Source: Eubacterium sp. (GTDB lineage Bacteria; Bacillota; Clostridia; Oscillospirales; Acutalibacteraceae). Taken from it: DNA of 9,813 nt. The notes under the pieces were generated by a model that had not been told where the DNA came from, ran no database searches, and worked only from the letters and a program-made list of their open reading frames with translations. Location of the stretch: the NCBI GenBank assembly GCA_017543415.1, contig JAFYGD010000214.1:1-9813 (forward strand), given 5' to 3'. Both the position numbers and the translations under genes were made by a program. Shown here piece by piece: positions 1 through 6,452 of the stretch (position 1 is the stretch's first letter; every line of letters starts with the position of its first letter).

Positions 1-30
1 GACTTTGTCCTTTTGTCCCTAAAAGCATTA

Positions 31-66
31 AAAATTCCCTGCATACGCGAGTATGCAGGGAATTTT
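31..66 (-). terminator. Strong hairpin terminator ending the murA-acyltransferase unit
   Basis: A perfect 16-bp stem (31-46 with 51-66) closes a 4-nt loop. On the minus strand it runs into TTTTTAATG, so it should stop leftward transcription. The A and T flanks also make it usable on the plus strand. Its core, GCATACTCGCGTATGC on the minus strand, is the part kept without change, as far as the junction, in the second copy of the repeat element. Confidence 0.75.
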
Positions 67-148
67 GTAATACATTTATGAACTAAAATTACTTTGTCAA
101 AACTGCTTTGCATCCTAAAATCAGCAGATTTTTTGTCAGAAAAAGCAC

Positions 149-184
149 AAATGTCCGTTTGGGCTGACGCCCTAATGGACATTT
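149..184 (-). terminator. Variable central hairpin of repeat copy A
   Basis: The arms AAATGTCC (149-156) and GGACATTT (177-184) enclose an inner GGGC/GCCC stem with a 4-nt TGAC loop; there is one mismatch and one G-T pair. On the minus strand only a short, broken T stretch follows, so termination here may be partial. The corresponding hairpin of the other copy (9013-9049) has unrelated sequence and a better T tract. Confidence 0.55.
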
Positions 185-230
185 TAATGTAGTTATGGCA
201 GAAAAGATGCGATTTTTGGACTAACATTCG

Positions 231-1241
231 TTATCGCACCTCGCCTTTTGATTCAGGGCTTTTTGAATGTTTAATAATCTGATTTGTCGGAAAACCGAAC
301 GGCTTAAGTGAAAGTACAAAAGCAATTACTATTCCGAGCGCAAGGTAAACAAGGCGTCGCTTTATTGAAGTTGTCATTTCGGCAGCAAGCCCTGTCTGAA
401 TAATGATAAATATAACCGGTGAGTGCCAGAAGTATACCTGAAGCGTACGCGAACCGAAAACGGAAATAAGCGGGATTTTTTTGTTCGGTACAAGGCATAA
501 AAGTGAAAAGCAAAACACAAAAGCAATAAAGAATACAAGCATCCTCAGTGGAATTCCGTAAACGCTCAGCCCGCCGCTGAGCTTTTCATATGCGTTCTTT
601 CCGCTGAAAAGCGGCGCAAGCTTTTTTATATTATTGAATTTAGTAATTATCAGAGCCGCCCAGCCTGCAATTACGGCAAGAGCGGGTAGCTTAAGCCAGA
701 GCTTATCCGTCGTTTTAACAAGCTTATCCCTGTCCGTAAGCGTTCCGAGAAGGAAAACAGGGAAAAATACAATTACTCTTGTAAGGGAAAGAAAATCGCC
801 GAGCTGCGCCGTGCAGCCTATCAGCAGCGACAGAATTGAGGAGATAACCAAAAGCTGCTTTTTGTTTACGCTCCTTAATAAATACATAATGATATAGAAA
901 AATGCCATTGCGTACATATACCACGGAACGCCCGGAACGGTTAAAATGCTGGGCTTAAACGCATATCCGAACGGAATCAGCGAAAGGGAATTTGCAACGT
1001 GCATAAGTATTCCTATCGAAAAAAACTGAAAAGCCTTTACCGCCGTGTCTTTTTCCTTATAGAATAGTCCGGAAAGGAAGATGAAAGCCGGCATATGAAC
1101 GCTGTAAATAAAGGTTCTTATCATAAACAAATCATCATATTGCTTATAACCGTTAAAGAAATCAATCATATGACCGACAATTACTAATATAATCAGCAGG
1201 AATTTCAGATTATCGTATTTGTAAATCCGTTTCTTTTCCAT
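231..1241 (-). CDS. Acyltransferase 3 family membrane protein (O-acetyltransferase-like)
   Basis: A 336-residue integral membrane protein of the acyltransferase-3 superfamily, closest in style to fucose 4-O-acetylase-like proteins (COG3594) that acetylate sugars of cell-surface glycans. The N-terminal segment YDNLKFLLIILVIVGHM (residues 9-25, His24) and SVHMPAFIFLSG (47-58, His49) are the hallmark motifs; VPWYMYAMAFF (105-115) and YFWHSP (270-275) follow. About ten hydrophobic segments are visible. The frame is open to 1316, but I start at the ATG at 1241: it has AAGGAA six bases upstream and leaves a 10-base gap after rlmH instead of an overlap. It is the last gene of the murA unit, so a role in modifying envelope polysaccharide or peptidoglycan is plausible. 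The substrate cannot be read from sequence. Confidence 0.85.
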   Translation of the reverse strand: MEKKRIYKYDNLKFLLIILVIVGHMIDFFNGYKQYDDLFMIRTFIYSVHMPAFIFLSGLFYKEKDTAVKAFQFFSIGILMHVANSLSLIPFGYAFKPSILTVPGVPWYMYAMAFFYIIMYLLRSVNKKQLLVISSILSLLIGCTAQLGDFLSLTRVIVFFPVFLLGTLTDRDKLVKTTDKLWLKLPALAVIAGWAALIITKFNNIKKLAPLFSGKNAYEKLSGGLSVYGIPLRMLVFFIAFVFCFSLLCLVPNKKIPLISVFGSRTLQVYFWHSPVIFIIIQTGLAAEMTTSIKRRLVYLALGIVIAFVLSLKPFGFPTNQIIKHSKSPESKGEVR

Positions 1242-1251
1242 AATTATTTCC

Positions 1252-1734
1252 TTATTTATGGTATTTTGAATTGTTTGAAATTGAAAGCGCGCGGTAGATT
1301 TGTTCAAGCAGAACAACGCGCATAAGCTGGTGGGGCAGGGTGATTTTACCGAAGGAGAGCTTAAAGTTTCCGAGCGCCTTTACCTCGTCGGAAATCCCGA
1401 AGGAACCGCCGATAATAAGTGTTATTTCGCCGTAACCCTTAAGCGCAATATCGCCGAGCTTTTTTGATATTTCTTCGGATGAAAGCTGAGTTCCTTCAAT
1501 GCACATGGGAATAACGTACGAGTTCTTCTGTATTTTTGCAAGTATCGCCTTGCCTTCCTTCTCCTTTACCTGCTCAATTTCGGCGGGGGAAGGATTGTCT
1601 TTGCAGCGGTATTCTTCAATTTCGGTTATATTAACTTTAGCGTACGCCGAAAGGCGCTTTTTGTATTCCTCGCAGGCTTCGCGCAGATACTTTTCCTTAA
1701 GCCTGCCTACTGCAATAATATTTACCTTAATCAT
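1252..1734 (-). CDS. rlmH: 23S rRNA (pseudouridine1915-N3)-methyltransferase RlmH
   Basis: A 160-residue protein, the usual family length (about 155-160). RlmH is a SPOUT-class enzyme that uses S-adenosylmethionine to methylate pseudouridine 1915 in helix 69 of 23S rRNA on assembled 70S ribosomes. Visible signatures are the N-terminal MIKVNIIAVGRLKEKY, the SAM-site loop IIGGSFGISDEV (107-118, GGSFG), the TLPHQLMRVVLLEQIYRA knot region (132-149) and the C-terminal YHK (158-160), which contributes to the active site. The ATG overlaps the walJ stop codon by four bases (ATGA), and no ribosome site is seen, so translation is probably coupled. A walJ-rlmH neighbourhood is also common in other Firmicutes. 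Confidence 0.96.
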   Translation of the reverse strand: MIKVNIIAVGRLKEKYLREACEEYKKRLSAYAKVNITEIEEYRCKDNPSPAEIEQVKEKEGKAILAKIQKNSYVIPMCIEGTQLSSEEISKKLGDIALKGYGEITLIIGGSFGISDEVKALGNFKLSFGKITLPHQLMRVVLLEQIYRALSISNNSKYHK

Positions 1735-2519
1735 AATATAAACGGATTGCCCTCGTTTTCGGGAGCGGATACTGCAAGGCGGTAATCCCTGTCCTGTTCA
1801 AAGCCCGCTTCTGCAAGCACCGAAATCGTTGTCTGCTTTGCAATTTCGGGATAGTTATTCTCACGGCTGAGATGTGAAAGAACAAGTCTTGTTGTACCGC
1901 TTTCAAGCAGCTCCTTTGCAAATTCCGCGCAGTCAGCGTTTGAAAGGTGCCCCTTGCGTGAAAGTATTCTCTGTTTAAGTAAGTAGGGGTACGGTCCGTT
2001 TTCAAGCATCATTATTTCATGGTTGCTTTGAAGGTAAACCAAATCGGTTCCCTTAAGCGCTTTTTTTGCGTCGGCTGTTATGTAACCGGTGTCCGTACAA
2101 ACGGCAACGGAGCGTCCTGAGCCGAGATTAAAGCGGTAGCCGTAGCACTCAACGCTGTCGTGGCTGTTTTTAAAAGGCACAGCCTCAATGCTGCCGAGCT
2201 GAATGCTTTTGTCAAGACCGTTAAGGGGTATCTTTTCGTTAACACGGTTATCCTTCCAAAGACGCTCGGTAATGCTTTCGCTTGTAAAAACGGGAATACC
2301 GTAACGTCCCGCAAGCACCCTTAGCCCCTGAACGTGGTCGCAGTGCTCGTGCGTAATAAAAATTGCCGTAAGCTCTTCAGCGCTTTCACCTATATCGCAG
2401 AGCGCAATTTCAAGGCGTTTCGCCGAAACGCCTGCGTCAACAAGGATTTTTGTTTCCCTGTCTGATATAAATATTGAGTTCCCGCTGCTGCCCGAAAAGA
2501 GCTGACAAGCCTTTGACAT
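1731..2519 (-). CDS. walJ: WalJ/YycJ-like MBL-fold metallohydrolase
   Basis: A 262-residue metallo-beta-lactamase-fold hydrolase of the YycJ/VicX/WalJ family, which in bacilli and streptococci lies with the WalRK cell-wall two-component system and is linked to DNA repair or genome maintenance. The N terminus (QLFSGSSGNSIFI, residues 6-18) is typical. The metal motif is HEHCDH (57-62), with further candidate ligands in TDTGYIT and SHLSREN near the C-terminal half. Start: ATG at 2519 with AGAGG six bases upstream. The gene sits between murA and rlmH, and its last bases overlap rlmH. No walRK genes are in the window. The exact in vivo substrate of this family is not settled, so the symbol marks family membership only. 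Confidence 0.88.
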   Translation of the reverse strand: MSKACQLFSGSSGNSIFISDRETKILVDAGVSAKRLEIALCDIGESAEELTAIFITHEHCDHVQGLRVLAGRYGIPVFTSESITERLWKDNRVNEKIPLNGLDKSIQLGSIEAVPFKNSHDSVECYGYRFNLGSGRSVAVCTDTGYITADAKKALKGTDLVYLQSNHEIMMLENGPYPYLLKQRILSRKGHLSNADCAEFAKELLESGTTRLVLSHLSRENNYPEIAKQTTISVLAEAGFEQDRDYRLAVSAPENEGNPFIL

Positions 2520-2540
2520 AATTTACCTCTAATAATTAAT

Positions 2541-2562
2541 AGGGAAGGGCTTGCCCTTCCCT
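2541..2562 (-). terminator. Hairpin in the murA-walJ gap
   Basis: A perfect inverted repeat, AGGGAAGGGC then GCCCTTCCCT around a TT centre, lies in the 53-base gap between murA and walJ. No real T run follows on the minus strand (ATTAATTATT), so it is a poor full terminator. A partial terminator or RNA-processing/stability hairpin that lowers walJ-rlmH expression relative to murA is more likely. It stops before the walJ ribosome site. Confidence 0.5.
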
Positions 2563-2572
2563 TAAATTCAAT

Positions 2573-3859
2573 TTAACCGGCTGTCGGAATTGCCTGAGAA
2601 TCCTTTACCTCAACGCGCTTAATGTCAGCGCCGATAGCCGAAAACTTTTCAACAACGTTTTCATAGCCTCTGTCAATGTACTGGATGTTTTCAACGGTAG
2701 TAACGCCGTCGCAAACCATACCTGCAATTATCAGCGCAGCGCCTGCGCGCAGGTCGGTTGCCTTAACCTCGCAGCCCGCAAGGCTTTTAACGCCTTCAAT
2801 AACGGCTACCTTTCCGTCTACCTGAATGTTGGCGCCCATTCTTAAAAGCTGACCTACATACTGGAAACGGTTATCCCAAACGCTTTCGGAAAGAATGCTT
2901 GTTCCGTTGGCGATAGAAAGAAGAACGCACATCTGAGGCTGCATATCTGTCGGAAAACCGGGGTGGGGCATTGTTTTAACGTTGCACTTGTTGAGCTCCT
3001 TAAAGCGCGTTACTCTAACAGCGTCGTCGTATTCAATAACCTCTGCGCCGGCTTCAATAAGCTTTGCGCTGATTGATTCAAGGTGCTTGGGAATAACGTT
3101 TTTAATAAGAACGTCGCCGCCGCAGGCAGCAGTAGCCACCATATATGTTCCCGCTTCAATCTGGTCCGGGATAATTGAATAGGTGCAGCCGTGCATTTTT
3201 TCAACGCCGCGGATTTTAATAACGTCCGTACCTGCGCCCCTTACGTCCGCTCCCATTGAGTTAAGGAAGTTTGCAAGGTCAACTATGTGCGGTTCCTTGG
3301 CTGCGTTTTCAATGATTGTAAGTCCTCTTGCAAGAACTGCGGCAAGCATAACGTTGATTGTTGCGCCTACCGAAACCTGGTCCATATAAACCGAAGCGCC
3401 TACAAGCTTGTCAGCGCTTGCAACAACCATTCCGTCAACCATATCAACGTCCGCGCCGAGCATTTTAAAGCCCTTAACGTGAAGGTCAATGGGCCTTACG
3501 CCGAAGTTGCAGCCGCCGGGCATTGCAACCTCTGCCTTTTTGAACCTGCCGAGCATTGCGCCGATAAGGTAGTAGCTTGCCCTGAAATGAGAGGTAAGCT
3601 CGTACGGTACGCTCTGGTAGGTAATATTTGAGGTGTCAATTTCAATGGTGTCCTTTTTGATAAGGCGAACCTTTGCACCCATTGTATCAAGTATCTCAAT
3701 TATCAGCTGAACGTCGCTGATTTGAGGTATGTTTTCAATTCTTACAACGTCGTTTGCAAGAATAGCCGCGGGGATAATCGCTACTGCGGCATTTTTAGCG
3801 CCGCTTATATTAACTTCGCCGAACAGCTCTTTGCCGCCGGTAATAACAAAATTTTCCAA
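2573..3859 (-). CDS. murA: UDP-N-acetylglucosamine 1-carboxyvinyltransferase MurA
   Basis: MurA transfers enolpyruvate from phosphoenolpyruvate to UDP-GlcNAc, the first committed step of peptidoglycan synthesis in the cytoplasm. I start at TTG 3859 (428 residues). GGGAGG lies at 3868-3873, eight bases upstream, and this numbering puts the substrate-binding pair of ISGAKNAA at Lys22-Asn23, as in E. coli MurA. The catalytic-loop Cys is Cys117 in MPGGCNFGVRPIDLH, so the protein should be fosfomycin-sensitive at this site. RASYYLIGAMLGRF and the C-terminal DLRAGAALIIAGM are also typical. An ATG at 3949 in the same frame would add 30 residues without family support, and it falls inside the -10 box. 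First gene of the leftward unit. Whether this is MurA1 or MurA2 cannot be told without other copies. Confidence 0.95.
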   Translation of the reverse strand: MENFVITGGKELFGEVNISGAKNAAVAIIPAAILANDVVRIENIPQISDVQLIIEILDTMGAKVRLIKKDTIEIDTSNITYQSVPYELTSHFRASYYLIGAMLGRFKKAEVAMPGGCNFGVRPIDLHVKGFKMLGADVDMVDGMVVASADKLVGASVYMDQVSVGATINVMLAAVLARGLTIIENAAKEPHIVDLANFLNSMGADVRGAGTDVIKIRGVEKMHGCTYSIIPDQIEAGTYMVATAACGGDVLIKNVIPKHLESISAKLIEAGAEVIEYDDAVRVTRFKELNKCNVKTMPHPGFPTDMQPQMCVLLSIANGTSILSESVWDNRFQYVGQLLRMGANIQVDGKVAVIEGVKSLAGCEVKATDLRAGAALIIAGMVCDGVTTVENIQYIDRGYENVVEKFSAIGADIKRVEVKDSQAIPTAG

Positions 3860-3947
3860 AATCTCTGCCTCCCTGATTGATGGGATAATATATAAAAAGA
3901 TGCTAAACTGTCTTAAAAATCCGCGTATATAGTTATACACAGTAAGC

Positions 3948-3956
3948 ATTATATCA
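3948..3956 (-). promoter_or_regulatory. Extended -10 promoter for murA
   Basis: Read leftward, TGATATAAT gives a consensus TATAAT preceded by TGn. The -35 (TTTATT at 17-base spacing) is poor, as expected for an extended -10 promoter. It sits inside GCATT(N6)AATGC, a small inverted repeat. Transcription would begin near 3941, giving a leader of about 80 nt before the TTG start. Confidence 0.6.
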
Positions 3957-4191
3957 AATGCTATATATAAAATAAATAAAAAGTAGCGCTTTTTATCTAA
4001 AATGTAAACTTTAAAAAATTACCAAATAAGCGGTGTTTGAGTTTTTGAACTACAATATATAGTATAAACAATAAACACTCGCTTAATATAACAAAATATT
4101 GTTATTTTTTTCGGTAACAAAAAGGTAACATATAATTACACATTTGTCAACTAATATTTGGCTGAAAATCCGTAATTTTTTTACTCTTCAA

Positions 4192-4230
4192 ACGCTTGTT
4201 CCCAAAGCGTAAAAAAACGCGTTAATTAAC
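4192..4230. promoter_or_regulatory. Candidate operator cluster upstream of the nadB -35 box
   Basis: ACGCTT (4192-4197) and AAGCGT (4205-4210) form an inverted repeat around seven bases. GCGT (4207-4210) pairs again with ACGC (4217-4220). The perfect palindrome GTTAATTAAC (4221-4230) abuts the -35 box. The spacing suits binding of a dimeric regulator. I cannot assign it to NiaR, NrtR or another NAD regulator from memory of motifs. Confidence 0.35.
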
Positions 4231-4259
4231 TTGACAATGTATAAAAAAGATTATATATT
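4231..4259 (+). promoter_or_regulatory. Strong promoter for the nadB operon
   Basis: TTGACA (4231-4236), an exact 17-base spacer, and TATATT (4254-4259) match the vegetative sigma consensus at 11 of 12 positions. The start would be near 4266, leaving a leader of about 30 nt before the nadB ATG, too short for a riboswitch. Confidence 0.75.
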
Positions 4260-4295
4260 ATTACTAACTATATCTTTGATATTCCGGTATGTGTT

Positions 4296-5618
4296 ATGAA
4301 AAGAGATTTTATTAAAACAGATGTTGTAATTGTCGGCTCGGGCGTAGCCGGCTTATTCGCTGCGCTTTGTATTCCGAACCACAAGGAAGTGCTTGTAATA
4401 ACAAAGGAAAAGCTTGATGAATGCGATTCCTTTTTAGCTCAGGGCGGTGTATGTGTTTTAAAGGACATCAGCGATTTTTCATCGTTTTTTGAGGATACTA
4501 TGAAGGCGGGTCATTTTGAAAACGACCCTGAAGCTGTAAGGGTTATGATTGAAAGCTCGCCCGAAATAATTCAGACTCTTGTTGACCTCGGCGTTGAATT
4601 TGATACAAACGTAAACGGCGGTTACGACTATACGCGTGAAGGCGCTCACCGCCAGAACAGAATTCTTCACCATAAGGATGAAACCGGTAAGGAAATTACC
4701 GAAAACCTGCTTGCCATCGCTATGACAAGGAAAAACATCACCTTTGTAACCCGTACAACGATGATTGATTTAATTGAAAAGGATAACCTTTGCTACGGTA
4801 TTGTCTGTGAGGATGAATACGGTGAAATGGGCGCAATTATTGCGCGTGACATTATTCTTGCTACCGGAGGAATCGGAGGACTGTTTAAAAACTCAACCAA
4901 TTTTCCCCATATTACGGGCGACGCTTTTGCATTGAGCCTTAAGCACGGCGTTGAGCTTAAGGATATGAATTATATCCAGATTCATCCTACAACTCTTTAT
5001 TCGAAGTCTGAGGGAAGGCGTTTTCTTATCAGCGAAAGCGTAAGGGGCGAGGGCGCAATTCTTCTCAACGAAAACGGCGAGCGCTTTACCGATGAGCTTC
5101 AGCCGAGGGACGTTGTTACAAACGCAATAGTTGAAGAAATGAAAAAATTCGGTACTGACCATATTTATTTAACCCTGCCTAATATGACAAGCGAGGAAGC
5201 TAAAAAGCGCTTCCCCAACATTTTTGAGGAATGTATGGCAGAGGGCTACGATATTACAAAGGACAAGGTTCCGGTAACTCCTGCCCAGCATTATATGATG
5301 GGCGGAGTTAAAACGGATATAAACGGCGCAACCTCAATGCGCCACCTTTACGCAGTGGGTGAAACCGCCTGCAACGGCGTTCACGGCAAAAACCGCCTTG
5401 CTTCAAATTCGCTGCTTGAAAGCCTTGTTTTTGCAAAGCGTGCGGCGGACCTTATCTCTTCGGATAAGGAAAAGAAGGACGGCAATATACCTCCCGTTGA
5501 CCTCGATTCATACCCGGAAAAATCGGTGCGTGAAAAGGAATTCAGGGACTTGATTATGAATGAAATAAAAAGAAAGGACGAAGCCTTTTATGCTAAATGG
5601 TGTAACGATGAAAGTTAA
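4296..5618 (+). CDS. nadB: L-aspartate oxidase NadB, short form
   Basis: NadB is a flavoprotein that oxidises L-aspartate to iminoaspartate, the first step of de novo NAD synthesis. Seen here: the FAD dinucleotide-binding motif VVIVGSGVAGL (10-20), LAQGGV (47-52), ATGGIGG (189-195), IQIHPTTL (227-234, His230), SVRGEGA (248-254), LQPRDVV (268-274, Arg271 matching catalytic Arg290 of E. coli), QHYMMGGV (331-338) and the C-terminal FAD segment HGKNRLASNSLLE (363-375). At 440 residues it ends about 60 residues after that segment; E. coli NadB (540) has a further helical C-terminal domain. Because the gene runs directly into nadC, I read this as a natural short form and not a frameshift. The ATG has no clear ribosome site. 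Fumarate reductase/succinate dehydrogenase flavoproteins are related, but the nadC link and motifs favour NadB. Confidence 0.95.
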   Translation: MKRDFIKTDVVIVGSGVAGLFAALCIPNHKEVLVITKEKLDECDSFLAQGGVCVLKDISDFSSFFEDTMKAGHFENDPEAVRVMIESSPEIIQTLVDLGVEFDTNVNGGYDYTREGAHRQNRILHHKDETGKEITENLLAIAMTRKNITFVTRTTMIDLIEKDNLCYGIVCEDEYGEMGAIIARDIILATGGIGGLFKNSTNFPHITGDAFALSLKHGVELKDMNYIQIHPTTLYSKSEGRRFLISESVRGEGAILLNENGERFTDELQPRDVVTNAIVEEMKKFGTDHIYLTLPNMTSEEAKKRFPNIFEECMAEGYDITKDKVPVTPAQHYMMGGVKTDINGATSMRHLYAVGETACNGVHGKNRLASNSLLESLVFAKRAADLISSDKEKKDGNIPPVDLDSYPEKSVREKEFRDLIMNEIKRKDEAFYAKWCNDES

Positions 5619-6450
5619 TGTTGATGAGTATATTATCAACACTTTAAAAGAGGATATTACCTCCGAGGACGTTTCAACAAACGCCGTTATGCCCGAAAAC
5701 AGGCAGGGCAGAGCAGAGCTTATCTGTAAGCAAAGCGGAATTATCTGCGGACTTGACGTTTTTGTAAGAACCTTCAAGCTGCTTGATGAGAATTCGCGCT
5801 TTGAAACGGAATTCAAGGACGGCGACTACCTTGAACAGGGAACGCTTGTGGGCGTTGTTTACGGCGATATCAAGGCTCTCCTTTCGGGTGAAAGAACCGC
5901 GCTTAACTATCTTCAGCGCATGAGCGGAATTGCTACTATGACAAAGGAGTATGCAGACGAGCTTAAGGGCTGCAAAACGGTTCTGCTTGATACAAGAAAA
6001 ACCACTCCGAATATGCGTCCCTTTGAAAAGCACGCAGTAAGAGTTGGCGGAGGAACCAACCACCGCTATAACCTTTCGGACGGCGTACTTCTTAAGGATA
6101 ACCATATCGGCGCAGCGGGCTCAATTACCAGGGCTATTGAAATGGCAAGAGCTTACGCTCCGTTTGTACGTAAAATTGAAATTGAAACCGAAACGCTCGA
6201 GCAGGTGCAGGAGGCTGTAAACGCAGGCGCCGACATCATTATGCTTGACAATATGGATAACGAAACAATGAAAAAGGCTGTTGAGCTTGTAAACGGCAGA
6301 GCGCAGACGGAGTGCAGCGGCAACGTTACAAAAGAAAGGCTTAAATCAATTGCCGAAACGGGCGTTGATTTTGTTTCCTGCGGCGCGCTTACCCACTCTG
6401 CACAGATTATTGATTTCAGCCTTAAAAACCTTAAACCGTTGGAGGACTGA
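5590..6450 (+). CDS. nadC: Nicotinate-nucleotide pyrophosphorylase (carboxylating) NadC
   Basis: NadC (quinolinate phosphoribosyltransferase) converts quinolinate and PRPP to nicotinate mononucleotide, CO2 and pyrophosphate. With the first ATG the protein has 286 residues. Motifs: LKEDI (19-23), SGERTALNYLQRMSGIAT (99-116, Arg102), LDTRKTTPNMR (133-143), VGGGTNHR (152-159), LLKDNH (167-172, Lys169), IEIET (196-200) and IMLDNM (217-222); these carry the Arg, Lys, Glu and Asp residues of the active site. Two starts compete. ATG 5590 has AAAGGA 11 bases upstream and overlaps nadB by 29 bases. ATG 5608 overlaps by 11 bases, has no ribosome site, but better fits the usual N terminus. Translational coupling to nadB is likely either way. 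Confidence 0.96.
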   Translation: MLNGVTMKVNVDEYIINTLKEDITSEDVSTNAVMPENRQGRAELICKQSGIICGLDVFVRTFKLLDENSRFETEFKDGDYLEQGTLVGVVYGDIKALLSGERTALNYLQRMSGIATMTKEYADELKGCKTVLLDTRKTTPNMRPFEKHAVRVGGGTNHRYNLSDGVLLKDNHIGAAGSITRAIEMARAYAPFVRKIEIETETLEQVQEAVNAGADIIMLDNMDNETMKKAVELVNGRAQTECSGNVTKERLKSIAETGVDFVSCGALTHSAQIIDFSLKNLKPLED

Positions 6451-6452
6451 TT

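Larger units (their letters stand above)
31..229 (-). repeat. Structured 3'-end repeat element, copy A (intact)
   Basis: This non-coding element starts just after the acyltransferase stop codon. Read on the minus strand, it opens with GAATGTTAG, has a conserved block of about 48 nt, a hairpin (184-149), a conserved block of about 98 nt and a strong terminal palindrome (66-31). Copy B lies at 8968-9156 on the plus strand, downstream of the PHP gene. By hand I count 38/48 identities before the central hairpin and 79/98 after it, with no gaps. The central hairpins share position but not sequence. The second block can fold as GTAAT-TTTA, a 5-nt loop, TAAA, a 3-nt bulge, ATTAC. The loop and bulge vary between copies while the stem is kept. 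I do not recognise the family. It could be a regulatory 3' UTR, a small RNA or a dispersed extragenic repeat. Confidence 0.8.
3860..4295. other. Divergent AT-rich control region between murA and nadB
   Basis: No gene is visible in these 436 bases. The region is strongly AT-rich and holds a leftward extended -10 for murA (3948-3956), a strong rightward promoter for nadB (4231-4259) and clustered short inverted repeats just upstream of the latter (4192-4230). An imperfect inverted repeat joins AAGCGGTGTTT (4028-4038) and AAACACTCGCTT (4073-4084) across about 34 bases of AT-rich DNA; its role is unknown. A second leftward TTGACA at 4150-4145 has only a poor -10 (TACCTT, 17-base spacing). Confidence 0.7.

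Noticed and set aside
3287..3631. 114-residue plus-strand frame inside murA
   Set aside because: Antisense shadow of murA; low-complexity mixture with no family resemblance.
3860..3949. N-terminal extension of MurA from ATG 3949
   Set aside because: The ATG is inside the -10 box, has no ribosome site, and the 30 extra residues do not fit the family; TTG 3859 fits.
3978..3996. AAAAAG/CTTTTT hairpin in the divergent region as a terminator
   Set aside because: Only 6 weak A-T rich pairs, located between divergent promoters where no transcript should end.
4260..4295. Riboswitch or long leader upstream of nadB
   Set aside because: The predicted leader is only about 30 nt with no stable fold.
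4893..5162. 89-residue minus-strand frame inside nadB
   Set aside because: Shadow of the nadB coding sequence with no recognisable features.
5590..5610. Frameshift explanation for the short NadB
   Set aside because: The frame ends cleanly inside the nadC start region, and nadC follows intact; there is no downstream segment resembling the missing NadB domain.
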